Origin: Polytrichum commune | Lineage: Eukaryota > Streptophyta > Polytrichopsida > Polytrichales > Polytrichaceae | Direction of reading: 5' to 3' | Assembly (NCBI GenBank): GCA_950295325.1 | Contig: OX485805.1 | Coordinates: 31,423,501 to 31,483,500, forward strand | DNA length: 60,000 nucleotides | Shown here: positions 22,078-32,032 of the stretch, one piece after another | Numbering within the stretch: position 1 is the first letter of the stretch | Layout of the letters: the number at the start of each line of letters is the position of its first letter | Notes under the pieces: generated by a model | The model's input: only the letters and a program-made list of their open reading frames with translations | What the model was told of the DNA's origin: nothing | The model's database searches: none | Position numbers and translations under genes: made by a program

Positions 22078-23199
22078 TCAGACTTGGCATCCGAATACAC
22101 GGATATGCGAAATATCAGGTGGTCTTCCGGGTAAGAGTTCATGTGGGGTTTGGGTATTTAACAAGGTAGGACGGAATTTTAACAAAGATGCTGCATGTAA
22201 GACAACATGCCCCCACATGTTAGAAGGTAGATTAGCATGTAACAACAAAGGCCTAGCAATAAGTTGAATTTTCTTCACAAATGCTTCAGCTAGCCCATTT
22301 TGTGCATGCTCATAGGGTACTGAGTAGGTTAAGGGTATCCCTGTTGCTGTACAATAATCCTCAAAAGTATGGGATCTAAATTCTTGGGCATTATCCATGC
22401 GAAGGTATTTAATTGGATTTTCAAGGAAATGATTTCTATAGCGAAGGATAATCGCTAAGAGCCTTGGGAAAACCATGTTATGGGTGGAAAGTAATGCGAC
22501 TTCAAAATGACTTCCTGATGCGTCAACTAGGACAAGGTAATATCGGAAGGTTCCTGATGGTGGGTTAATTGGGCCGCATATATCTCCGTGAAGCCTATAA
22601 AGAGGTGGGGGTAATTCAATTGGTAATTTCCATTTTGAAGGCTTTTTGATGTATTTCCCCTTTATACATGCCACACATTCATGTGTTTTCCCTGAATCTG
22701 CTGGAACTAGGTTATGACCTGTCAACAAATGAAGCATCCGGAAAAAAATTGTTGTGCCTGGATGTCCTAATCTCTCATGCCATAAATCAGACTTAGCTTT
22801 AGTGTCAACAGACACTCCCTGCAACAGATTGCGGCGTAATGCTTTAGGGTCTCCAGCCCAAGCAGCCATGCATACCTCTTCCTCATCTATCAGGGAGATG
22901 GGGTTCACATTGTCAAGGGAATTTATAACAATCTTGTATAGGCCGTCGTCTCCCGCTTTCGCGGTGGCAAGGATCGTTAGCCCTTGCCTGAGCTCCAGAA
23001 CCTCTTCATCATTTTCTACCGCAGTAGAAATGTGGATATTCCTAGCCCTCAGATCCCGATAGCTGATCAGGCTCCTCGGGGCGTCTGGGGCGTACATTGC
23101 TCTTTCGCAATTGAGGGGGAATCCCCTGGCAATAACACCGTTGCGCGGCCCTCCCGAAATCTTATATTTCGGCTTCCAGCCATTGTAATGATTGTACAA
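22078..23199 (-). pseudogene. Copia GAG-pre-integrase and integrase region
   Basis: The frame of 373 codons contains a YAPDAPRSLISYRDLR block, then the pre-integrase/zinc-binding stretch LWHERLGHPG ... CVACIKGK. The DDE core follows: HGDICGPI (first Asp), RMDNAQEF (second Asp) and NGLAEAFVKK (Glu). The integrase end FGCQV meets a TGA at 22078-22080, and recognisable copia sequence (EGVYVGFDSPSIIRYL) continues beyond it in the same frame up to the nested element. The upstream junction with the protease is out of frame. Confidence 0.9.
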
Positions 23200-23696
23200 T
23201 GTTGCCAGGGTTCATCATTTCCTCTGAAATGGAAAAATTCTGGGTTTGTGAGAATGGTATGGGTGGATGCACTATCTAGGAGAGACTCATTGGGGTTGGA
23301 TGAGCGCTGCTCGTAGATAGTCATGTAGTTTTCAATATTTTTAGTGTATGGGGAAATGTTAGGATTGGGGTTCTCAAAGTTATAGGCCTGTCTAGTTTGG
23401 GTTCGAAGTTGTTGAAGCTCTCTATACATGTTGGTAATATAGGACGGGGCTCTATAATCTTTAGCGAAATGACCCTTACGCCCACACTTATGACAATTAC
23501 CTTGAAATTGTCTAAGTTGAAAATTCCTAGGTTTGAACTGGTTTAGGGTTGGGGGCCTAGGGGGTTCTCTCCTTGTATATTCATCTCTCTTGTGATATCC
23601 CTTATGCGCATCGCTCTTGCCATAGGCTCGCATCTCTCTTGCCATGTGTGAGGGTTGGGATTTCCGATAAGAACCTCTCGGGGGTCTTCGAGATGC
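23067..23696 (-). pseudogene. Copia zinc knuckle and protease region
   Basis: This continues the gag frame after a TAA near 23697-23699. It has a basic stretch, then CHKCGRKGHFAKDY, a CCHC knuckle whose last Cys is replaced by Tyr. Further on it has the retropepsin-type active site LLDSAST and an ILTNPEFF block. The frame is lost near 23.1 kb, where similarity continues in the integrase frame. Confidence 0.85.
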
Positions 23697-23873
23697 TTAA
23701 GTAGCATGTGCCTCCACCTTAACGTCCATCACTGCATCAGATTGAATAGTCGTGGTGTGCACCTCCCGCGCAGGTCGAGACTCATCATTCTTGAGCAGCA
23801 ACTGTTGGTGTTTCTCACCTAGCAAGAGATGGGACATGAGGTTGGAATGCTTCTTGAACTTCATGTTGCGATA

Positions 23874-24404
23874 CTACTGGGATAGGATAGCTGTGGTGGG
23901 TGGAAATGTGGATAAGGTCTTCTCAATTAGATCCGCCTCCATAACAGTTTGACCGCAAAGTCGAAGTTGCGCCACTATGCGATGAAGCTCTGAGTTGTAG
24001 GAGACGAAGTCGGGGAAGTCCAGCACCCGCAAATTGGTCCAGTCCGTGCGCGCTTGTGGAAGAAACAAAGTTTGTTGATGATGAAAACGCGCGTGAAGTT
24101 GCGCCCACAGGTCCGCAGGATCATCCACCTCCAGGTACTGCAATCGGAGCGTCTGGTCCAAATGTCGGCAAATCAACAGCAATGCTTGCCATTTGGAGAC
24201 TGCTGGTATTGGTGGTGGAGGTAAAGGAGCAGCAACAGAAGTGGATGCGATGGTTGGAGGATTGAGTGTCTTTGCTAAGTCCTTTGCACTTAGGACTGTC
24301 TTAGCATCATGAATCCACTCCAAAAAGTTAGAACCATCAGAATTAAGAGGAAGAAATAATAAGTTTTGAAGTCTGGTTTCAACTACTGCTGGATTTCTAT
24401 TCAT
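23874..24404 (-). pseudogene. Copia gag, N-terminal part
   Basis: ATG at 24402-24404 opens 176 codons beginning MNRNPAVVETRLQNLLFLPL. The NFLEWIHDAKTVL and LDQTLRLQYLEVDDPADLW blocks are typical of plant copia gag (UBN2/retrotran_gag type). A TAG at 23874-23876 ends it, but the same frame stays open for another 58 codons to the TAA near 23698. This gag region is therefore broken at two points before the zinc knuckle. Confidence 0.85.
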
Positions 24405-25006
24405 GTTGATGTGAGTAGAAATTTTGGCAGTATTTCGATACTATAGGTTGTTTTACAGACAAAAGGGTATAAAACAAGGTATTTATTGGAAATATAGACA
24501 GACATAGTATGGACAGAAAAATAAATAAATAAACAGAGTATATGTATATGCAGTGTATATACAGAAAATATACAGGTAGACAGAATTTATACAAATAGTA
24601 TATGTACAAACAAAGTATATACAAACAGTATATAAACAGACAGAGTATATACAAACAATATATAAACAGACAGAGTATATACAGATAGTATATATACAAA
24701 CAGAGTATATACAAACTTTTAAAACAGGAAAAACAACAGATTTTGCAGATAAGCAGACTTGAAAATAGGCTAAAACAGGGTATACATATAAAAGGAAATT
24801 AGGAGAGATTAGAAAATTCTTACAGAATTTTGGCAGAGTTTCGGTACGAAATGAGTATCCGAAACAAGTTAGTATAAACAGGATAAAATATACAAATTAT
24901 ATGTATATTTAATATATATATATGAAATGTTAGTACTGAAAAGAAATAAAATTATTTCAGTAAGTATAAACACAGAATATATATACATAAACAGTTAGTA
25001 CAAAAC

Positions 25007-25042
<36 letters not shown>

Positions 25043-25679
25043 TTAGTATGTATATCAGAAAACAATATATATATATGTATGGTCAATATATATATATATA
25101 TATCACAACAGGTTAGTGAATGCAAATTCCAGCAAAAATTTGACAGCAATTCGGTACTATATACCGAACCAGAAATCATAAAATAAACAGTAGTTAGTAA
25201 TATTGACATAAAATAAACAGCATATATATAAATATATACACTAGAAAATGAAAGAGAGAAGGATAGAACCAAGTGTAAGGATTTCAGAATTGCTGGAAAA
25301 TTTTGGGCAGCATAACAGTCCTATAGGGAGGATTGAGTCATGATTCTAAAAAAATTTCGGCAGCATAACCCTCTTATGGATGGAAATGAAGTGTGATCCT
25401 AAGAATTTTGGCAGCATAACACTTGAGAGTGTGGAAGTAGGATCCAGGAGTAAAGAGAAAATTTCTGATCTAGTAGAAAGAGGTATCAGAATATAGATCG
25501 GTTGCTGATATACCATACTATTGTGCCTATGTGTGATCAGAAGTATCTATATAGAATATATATGAGAAATCTAAAGAACTCACTCATGTGATCACTCGGT
25601 TCCTCACAAGAGTATCTATCAGTGTATATGTACGTGTAAGTAGAGTAGTGTAGATGTGTGTGTAGAAAATACGTAGGCC
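24405..25679 (-). repeat. Copia leader with internal minisatellites
   Basis: About 1.3 kb separates the 5' LTR from gag. It is AT-rich. It contains tandem copies of CAGACAGAGTATATAC-type units (about 24530-24715), (TA)n runs near 25010-25040 and 25085-25102, and three spaced copies of a TTTYGGCAGCATAAC block (about 25303, 25366 and 25411). The frames at 24397-24714 and 24952-25272 are translations of these repeats. Confidence 0.75.
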
Positions 25680-25699
25680 AGGAGCAAGTGCTGATAACG
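25680..25699 (-). other. Candidate primer-binding site of the copia element
   Basis: On the minus strand, immediately after the CA of the 5' LTR, the sequence reads CGTTATCAGCACTTGCTCC. The TATCAG word is the usual core of plant copia primer sites that pair with initiator Met-tRNA. The exact tRNA match was not verified. Confidence 0.5.
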
Positions 25700-26168
25700 T
25701 GTTAGAACTGAGATACAGATGGTATTTTGGACAGCATGTAGGTGCAATACTCAGAACTACCCGTATACGGTAGATGAGGGTATGTATATTGTATAAAATA
25801 ATAAAATAGTAATATATGCCACTTGGCACCATCTGATAGCACCGTAGTGACTGGCCATACCAACCTGGTTTCTACCATGGTCGATACCCTTGGGATATCC
25901 GGGGTGTTAGTTCATCTACACTAACTAAGCTCTCTGGTACCCTCGGGATTCCCGGCTGGATTCCCTAGTTAATCTCTATTATAGACTGATAACCGGCTAA
26001 GTAACCAGGGTCTATTTAACTACCTTATACCCTGGACCCAGGGTATTAACCCTAAGCCTCAAATGGCTCACACCCTAAGTCTCAGCTGGTTCATACCTTA
26101 AGCCTCAAATGGCTAATCTGCTGATACATCAGATTGTTCTAATTAGTTCTAAGACTAATTCTACAACA
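25700..26168 (-). repeat. 5' LTR of the copia element
   Basis: 469 bp, TG...CA ends. It carries a 49-bp segment (about 25855-25903) absent from the other LTR. It should hold the retroelement promoter, but I cannot identify a clear TATA box. Its outer end is 42 bp past the dioxygenase stop codon, and both read in the same direction. Confidence 0.95.
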
Positions 26169-26210
26169 AAATGAATGGAATGCCATTTTCCACCCAATTG
26201 CATGTTTTTT

Positions 26211-29200
26211 TCAAGCTCCACCAATCCTTTGGACTTCAGTGTCCAAGTGCTTGCCGAATGTGGCTTTGCTATGGAAAGCGTTTCGATAGGCTCCATAGTT
26301 CATAGTGGGGTATTGAGCCGGATGATTTTCATCCACGAGCTCCGGGGCGGGGCCGAGGATAACATCCACGCTAGGGTGACGGAAAACCGTCATGGAAAGA
26401 CGGGCGCTACCTTTGTTGGTTACGGCTCTGTGTTCCACACTCTGGAACCTCCCATTGCTCACAATCTAATATGGCAAATAGCAACATGATATTATTAGTA
26501 ATAGGTCTTTAGAGTAGATTTTTAGGACATAATTGGTCAAAATCCTAGTGGTGTTTCCAAGTCTAACCGCTTATCATAACATTATTTAGATCCATACTAG
26601 TGTTCTATGGGACTAACACTATTCCACAAAACATTCCTCACACTTGGTCTGAATGTAGGGAATATTCCATAGAATATTGTTAGTCTCCATAGAACATTGT
26701 TATGAATCTGAATAATGTTATGAGGTATGCGGGTGTTATTTGATCATTTTTTGTTGTTGTAATCGGACACCTATATTTGATTGGTGGTGTGGTTGAGGTG
26801 AGGATCAAAGTACAAAAATCCATAAAGACACATGTTTTGAGGAGATTGGACTATGCTTATAAATTTTGTTAACTACTCCACACTCAATAATGAATACACT
26901 TGGGAGGACCTATGTATTTAGTTAGGGGATCAACAAGCATGCGCTTTTGATAACCCTAACTGAAACGGGGGAGGTCCGATTTTCAACTGATTTTTTTGAT
27001 GATGCTTTGTCATAGATGTGCTAATGTAACACAAGTTTTGTTTGTGTGGATCTAATCAGTAGAAGTTGGAGAACATGAAAAACGAACCAAACAACACCCA
27101 CACACCTTCACCCAAATTCCATGTTCAGGAAGTTCATATTTTTATTTATCAAGATTTATTTATTTATTCATTTTATTTTACTTGTTTTTATCCTATTTCC
27201 TTTTCTTGTAGGCTTTAGAAAACGCTTAATAGACTTGTGCTTGAGCATATCATGCACAACACTTAGGGTAGGTTCACATGGGGTCCCTAGTCACTCGGGG
27301 TCAATTGGTGCAATCTAAGTCAATGCGAGCATGGACTTACCACTTCACACAGGGTCCCAAGTCCTCAGTCCCAAGACTTATGACATGCATGCCTACGTAG
27401 CAACACTTTTTGGAGGTAAGGCTTGGGACTTCTCTTGAGAGTTGGGCGAGCAAAAAGCTAGACCCAACTCTCAACACAAGTCCCGAGATTTTTTTGCATA
27501 AAATAATCAAGGTCCAACTTTAAGGAATAGAAACCATACTTTAATGGTTTCTTGCAGCTCAAAAGTTGAGACTTTGCCTCCCATGTTGGGACTTGCTAAC
27601 CTAAGTGGAACTTGGGACTTGGGATCCATGTGAACCAACCCTTAGATTTTACTATATTTAGTTCGAAACTAAGAACCCAACACATGTGTCAAAGAGCTCT
27701 AAATAATTTTATTTTGCTCTTTGCTTAGGATTCATTGGCAACCATGTTTAGGAGGCCTAGGTAAAAAGCCTACCCCTTATAAGACTATGATTAATTCATC
27801 TTGTTAAAAACTCACTAGACTAATTTGGGGTCTTCAATTCTAGTTATGGGTTCAAAATGATTGAATATGTTAAATGTGCTTAAATAAATAAATATCTAAG
27901 ATATAAGCGTTTCTAGTGCTCTCACCTTCAACTTACATGGCTGCCACAAATCCAAATTGGCCAATTGCATATGAGACAATATGAAATATTGAGCCCTCAT
28001 AGAAAATGTAGAAGGCATGTGGTTCTTACGTGATCACTTTTTTGTATCAAACACCTATATTTATGGCGTGGCTTGTATTTGAGAGCGAATACCAAAAAGC
28101 CACGTGTTACAACAAGAAATTGGACTATGTGGAGTTAAACTTTAAACACCAAATTCTAGGTTCAAGATATAGCACACACAATTTGGAAAGGGGCCTATGT
28201 GGATTACTTGAAGAGAAATAGACTCTCTAAGTTGCCCTCTCATAACCTTTGCATCTTCACTATCATTTGGAAATTTGAAACGATAGTCTTTGTGGTTTGC
28301 AATTGCTAATTGGATGAGACAATTCCTGAGTTGATCCAATTCTCAGTTTGTGGAGTTGGGTTTGCCCATAATAGGACCACATACATTACATAATGAATGC
28401 AAACGTGGTCTCACAACGCAATCTACCTCTAAGGTATGTGGGTGTGATTCGGTTTGTTTTTCATGTCCTCCAACTTCTACTAGTTAGATTTACACAATGA
28501 AACTTGTGTTGCATTAGCAAATCTACGATGAAGCATCAACAACAAACGAACTGAAGAACATACCTCTCATGATGTAGTTCTGTTTATCAAAAGGGTATGT
28601 GTGTTGATTCCTTTTAACTGAATACACAGGTCCTTGCAATTCTAAGTGTGGAGCACTTAGGGTATGTGTGTTCAATTCTAAGTGCGGAGCACTTCATAAA
28701 ATTTGAAGATGTAGTCCGATCCCTTTCAAACATGTCACGTCTTTATGGTGTTTGTACTTTGATCCTCACCGAACCACAGGCCGATCAAATACGAGTGTCC
28801 GATTGAAGAAAAGTAACAGCATGACACCCGCATACCTCAGAGCGCCGAAAGGTAAATTTTCCAATGAGATTCAACATGGTATCATCACCAATGTGGACAG
28901 GAGATGTGGAAAATAATTCTTCCTCGACGACAATCATAATTGGGTTGAACCTCACTCACCTGCAGTTGGTCGCCGAGATTCACAACAAGAGCTCCGGTCA
29001 CCGGATTCACGGAGACCCAGCGACCGCCATTCTTGACTTGCAGGCCCGCAACCTTGCCCTGGAAGAGGATTGTCATCACGTTGGGATCCGAGTGGGGTCT
29101 CAACCCCAGCACGAGTTCAGGCCTCGGACACGGTGGATAGAAATTCTGCCGCACGTTCATCATCGGCTCTCCGAAAACGTTACTCAAATAGCCCGGTTTT

Positions 29201-29287
29201 AGCCCCAAAATCTCACAAAACAGGTCTAGGAGCCTCTCCGTGAGCTGGAACAACTCCTCTTCGTATCTTTCCATTACTTCCCTGCAG

Positions 29288-29333
<46 letters not shown>

Positions 29334-32032
29334 TCAAGGTGAGAATGGGGTATAGAGTTGTCCACAAACTCACTCAAAAAGAGAGGAAACTGTGGGGTCT
29401 GATCCTTCTTTGAGAAAAAAATCCTATTAACATCTCGTTATCTCGTCGTGTATTGGAGCCTATTTCAAAAGTTCGGTGAAAATTTTGGGACTGAATCTTC
29501 TTCCCATCCCTCAAACTTTGAGAGGGTTTTTGGATCTAAGATAGGTATGCACATGGGACCTGTTGTCCTAATCCCGGATCGACCAACTCATCCTAGCAGG
29601 GCAAGCTAGAAAAGCCAGTTTACAATAGCCCGGCACATTCTTTGTGTATGGTAAGCAGAGCTTTAAGAAAACTTGGGTGTCTTTTTGTTGATTCTCATAA
29701 ACTCAGGGTTTGGGACTGAACCCATGGTTTCATCTGCTTTACTTTACAAATAACTCTTACGTAGTCCGAGATTTGTCCAAGAATATAAGTGGTTAGGTTT
29801 CTTTCAATAATGAAGGGGACTACTAAGTTCACTTGTCTAGATCATGTGATTTGCAGTACCTGTACGCGGCGGGTTTGTGAGGCCAGGTTTCAATGAATTT
29901 GAGTTTTTGGGGACGCAAGTAGTGGAAGTAAACGTCATGCCAATCCTCGGTGCTCTTGCCGGCCAAGTGGAACTGGCGGCCATAGCCATTCGAGGTCGGC
30001 TTCGTGAAGTCCCTCACCTTCAATTCCTTCTCTTCCTGTGGCAAGTTGAAAAACTCTTGGGACAGCTTGTACGCTTCGGACACCAGGTCCTCCGGTATCC
30101 CGTAGTTCACAATCTGCACACATTTTCAGCTTTAGTTTTATTTCTTGAACAAATGTAGCAAGGATTTTTTATACTTTTTTTTTCCCGGACAAATGTAACA
30201 AGGTTCATCTCATTGCACATATTTCGTACAAAGAAAGATCAGTCCAGCTCAGACCTTTCATTAACCCCACACATGTCAACCCAAAGTTTCTCTTGAAAAC
30301 TGGGAAGGGTAATGCTAAGCAGCTCGAGATGAAGCAGCAGCAGTTGGCCCATAACTCAGCTCCTTAAACTACACTAAATATAATGTTCAGTGTCACCAAT
30401 TCTAGTTATCTTGCTCAATACTAATTGTAAACCGCGGTATAGAGTCACCAACACTAAATGGTAACCCAACATTATTTGTCATTCCTTGTATTTATTTTAT
30501 TTTATTGGGGGGTTATAGATATACAATGTTGCAATTACTGTCACTTCCCAAGTGATTTTTCATCCAAATTTCAATTATCCATGACAGTGTTTCATCACAA
30601 GTTGCTAACAAAAGAAGGTAGGGTTTTGACCAATGGATGAACTCAGCCATCATCCATGACAATATTTGTAAACTTATTCATAAGAAGCGTCATCCGAAAA
30701 GTCACCATATTGACATAAAATACTATATGACACTACATATCATATTTAGTGTAGTTTTGGGTAAATGTTTTTCCCGTGTGAGCCTAAGTCTATGCCCAAA
30801 GGTGAATCGTCTCCCATGAAGACAAGTTGACGTTATATCCCTCTCTCTCAGGATGAAGAATTGAGATTTGTGTCAAAAAGCAAAGAACATGCTTGCGGAA
30901 ATTCATCAACATAGAAAATTGGGTAGGTTGCTAAAAATCCCGAGACAAAGCAACAACACTGGGCCCATAGCTTAGCTCTAACCAACCAATTTCGGGCGAA
31001 CAAGGTTCACATCTGAACCTAAGTCTATGCCTAAAGGTGAAACATCTCCTATGTAGACATGTTGAAATTATATATCTCTCTCAAGATGAAGAATCAAGAT
31101 TGGTGTCAAAATGCGAACATGCCCTTCAAAACTTCATCCAAATAGAAAACTGGGTATGTTGCTAAGAAGCTCGGCAAGATGAAGCAACAACACTTGGCCC
31201 ATGTAGCTTAGCTCAATCAACCAGTTTCGGGTAAACGGGTTCACATATGGCCAAGAGCGAAGTGTCTTTCATGAAGGTTGGCACCAAATTATCTCTCAAG
31301 ACTGAAGGAATCCAGATTGATGTCAAAGTTTAGACATGCCTTCATAAACTTCATCAAATTGGGTACATTGCTAAGAAGAAACCCCAAGATGACGAAATCA
31401 TCAAGACACGTGTGAGATCTTTGTAGGTTGTACCTTTGGGAACTTCATCTGGAATTTAAAGAGAACTGGGAAGGTTAATGCTAAGAAGCTCGAGATGGAG
31501 AGACCATCAAGACTGGTGTCAGATTGCGGATTGTGGCTTAAAGTGACACGCAAATCTAACGCAAATGTTTCTTGTAGTTTAGGCCTCCATTCACCAAAAC
31601 CCAAATCATACCCAGCGAGTTCTTGTTTTTACAAGCTCTCCTCGATGTTTAGGCCTCCAGAATAATAGACCTCCTTTCCCCAAACTCAAACCATACACAG
31701 TCAGTTGGTGCCCTGAAAACAGATTTTTACAAGCTCAAGATTGATTACAAGGGAACGGTAAGGTTTGGAGGCAAGATGAAACTTTCCTGAAAGAAGCCCC
31801 AGTTCTCACAAGCGTCCGCGATCTCATGCAATGTTTCCACCCTGCTACTCGCATTATCTAACTTCCCGAGATCGATCACGGGGATGTTTTCTCCAAAATC
31901 GTCGAACGGGGTGATGGTCACCCTCTCCTCCGAGTTTCGAATGAAAGTTTCAGGCACATCTACACCACTCTCAGACAAAGCCTGCACGTTGGGGCCCAAG
32001 CGACTGACGGAATCCATAGCTGCAGGAGCCAT
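26211..32032 (-). CDS. 2-oxoglutarate/Fe(II)-dependent dioxygenase (DOXC class)
   Basis: Four exons on the minus strand, 31787-32032, 29860-30113, 28960-29281 and 26211-26465, give 358 residues. The N-terminal DIOX_N domain includes NIPVIDLGKL and NWGFFQ followed by IVNYGI. The C-terminal 2OG-Fe(II) domain has HSD (His230, Asp232), SVEHRAV (His286) as the iron ligands and RLS (Arg296, Ser298) for 2-oxoglutarate. Such enzymes are usually cytosolic and hydroxylate or desaturate small molecules. The sequence is of the broad flavonol-synthase / jasmonate-oxygenase / SRG1-like type and the substrate cannot be named. Introns 2 and 3 have good GT-AG borders. The reading join of exons 1 and 2 requires a donor reading CAG|GAAAGT, which is non-canonical. 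Upstream in-frame codons before 32032 lack an ATG. The gene is either spliced at a GA site or functionally damaged. Confidence 0.88.
26724..27106 (+). mobile_element. MITE-like element, family M1b, copy 1
   Basis: 383 bp with ends GGTATGCGGGTGTT and, in reverse complement, GGTGTGTGGGTGTT. It aligns over its length with the inverted copy at 28433-28836. Shared blocks are TCGGACAC, GAGGATCAAAGTACAAA, CCATAAAGAC and ATCGGACTA/ATTGGACTA. Weaker similarity to the M1 family (ACACCTATATTTG, ATTGGACTATG) suggests a common ancestor. Confidence 0.65.
27266..27641. mobile_element. Tourist-like MITE (PIF/Harbinger type)
   Basis: 376 bp with terminal inverted repeats GGGTAGGTTCACATGG (left) and GGGTTGGTTCACATGG (right, reverse complement). 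It is flanked by TTA at 27263-27265 and 27642-27644. The three-base TTA/TAA duplication with a G-rich terminus is the classic Tourist signature. The interior is rich in CCCAAGTC-type words and has no coding capacity. It lies inside intron 3 of the dioxygenase gene. Confidence 0.82.
28014..28384 (+). mobile_element. MITE-like element, family M1, copy 3
   Basis: 371 bp aligned to the 41591-41971 copy. Shared landmarks are CACCTATATTT, ATTGGACTATGTG, CACCA then CTAGGTTCA, GGCCTATGTGGAT, ACAATTCC and a closing CCCATAATAGGACCACATAC. The termini are GGCATGTGG and, in reverse complement, GTATGTGG. It lies inside intron 3 of the dioxygenase gene. Confidence 0.65.
28433..28836 (-). mobile_element. MITE-like element, family M1b, copy 2 (inverted)
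   Basis: 404 bp, the reverse-complement partner of 26724-27106. Termini GGTATGTGGGTGT and GGTATGCGGGTGT are inverted, and the repeat may extend outward as CTCTRA. No target duplication was found. Confidence 0.65.
29294..29329. repeat. GA microsatellite next to a splice acceptor
   Basis: A (GA)n run on the plus strand, read as (CT)n on the coding strand. It forms part of the pyrimidine-rich stretch before the exon 3 acceptor of the dioxygenase gene (CTGCAG at 29282-29287). Confidence 0.85.
30270..31560 (-). repeat. Tandem repeat array in intron 1 of the dioxygenase gene
   Basis: At least four units of about 195-235 bp occur. Anchors are TGTCAAA/TGTCAGA near 30871, 31105, 31320 and 31516. A second anchor, GAAAACTGGG or a variant, lies near 30295, 30917, 31147, 31355 and 31462. 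Units share AGCTCGAGATGAAG, GGCCCATA-CT-AGCTC and CCTAAGTCTATGCC blocks. The 30372-30751 MITE interrupts the leftmost unit. Confidence 0.7.
30372..30751. mobile_element. MITE-like element, CACTAAATA family, copy 2
   Basis: The 380-bp segment has ends CACTAAATAT in both orientations and TA on both sides (30370-30371 and 30752-30753). It sits within a tandem-repeat unit. The sister units near 30990 and 31218 read straight through the same place (CAACCAGTTTCGGG against AAACTAGTTTTGGG after removal), so they act as an empty site and support the TA duplication. No coding capacity. Confidence 0.8.
31782..31790 (-). other. Non-canonical donor site of dioxygenase intron 1
   Basis: The conserved WGFFQ codons end in CAG and are followed by GAAAGT on the minus strand. 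This equals the plant donor consensus GTAAGT except for A at intron position +2. The acceptor (TGTGCAG before ATTGTGAAC, 30114-30120) is normal and gives the expected in-frame IVNYGI. The nearest GT, four bases downstream, would shift the frame. Confidence 0.75.

Larger units (their letters stand above)
18730..26168 (-). mobile_element. Full-length Ty1/copia LTR retrotransposon (inactive)
   Basis: The 7439-bp element reads on the minus strand and is flanked by the 5-bp target duplication AAATG (18725-18729 and 26169-26173). LTRs starting TGTTAG and ending CAACA lie at 25700-26168 (5') and 18730-19149 (3'). A purine-rich TTGAGGAGGAG abuts the 3' LTR, and a TATCAG-containing primer-site candidate abuts the 5' LTR. 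Gag, zinc knuckle, protease, integrase, reverse transcriptase and RNase H follow in copia order. The coding region is broken by in-frame stops at about 23874-23876, 23697-23699, 22078-22080 and 21196-21198. It also carries frameshifts near 23.1 kb and 19.78 kb and a nested 746-bp transposon, so it cannot encode its own proteins. By hand count the LTRs differ at 7 of 420 shared positions plus one 49-bp indel, which implies a fairly recent insertion. Confidence 0.95.
26466..28959 (-). repeat. Intron 3 of the dioxygenase gene, filled with repeats
   Basis: The 2494-bp intron contains two inverted copies of one MITE type (26724-27106 and 28433-28836), a Tourist-like MITE (27266-27641) and an M1 copy (28014-28384). 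It also overlaps a decayed dispersed repeat at about 26515-26580. Little unique intron sequence remains. The splice sites at its ends look normal (CAG|GTGAGT and TTAG). Confidence 0.7.

Noticed and set aside
24397-25272. Two Tyr/Ile/Leu-rich minus-strand frames that look like membrane proteins
   Set aside because: They are translations of the TATATAC minisatellite and (TA)n runs in the copia leader.
26724-28836. A single 2.1-kb transposon with 400-bp terminal inverted repeats (MULE-like)
   Set aside because: The inner ends of both arms carry the same terminus as the outer ends, so each arm is a complete small element. Two inverted insertions explain this better.
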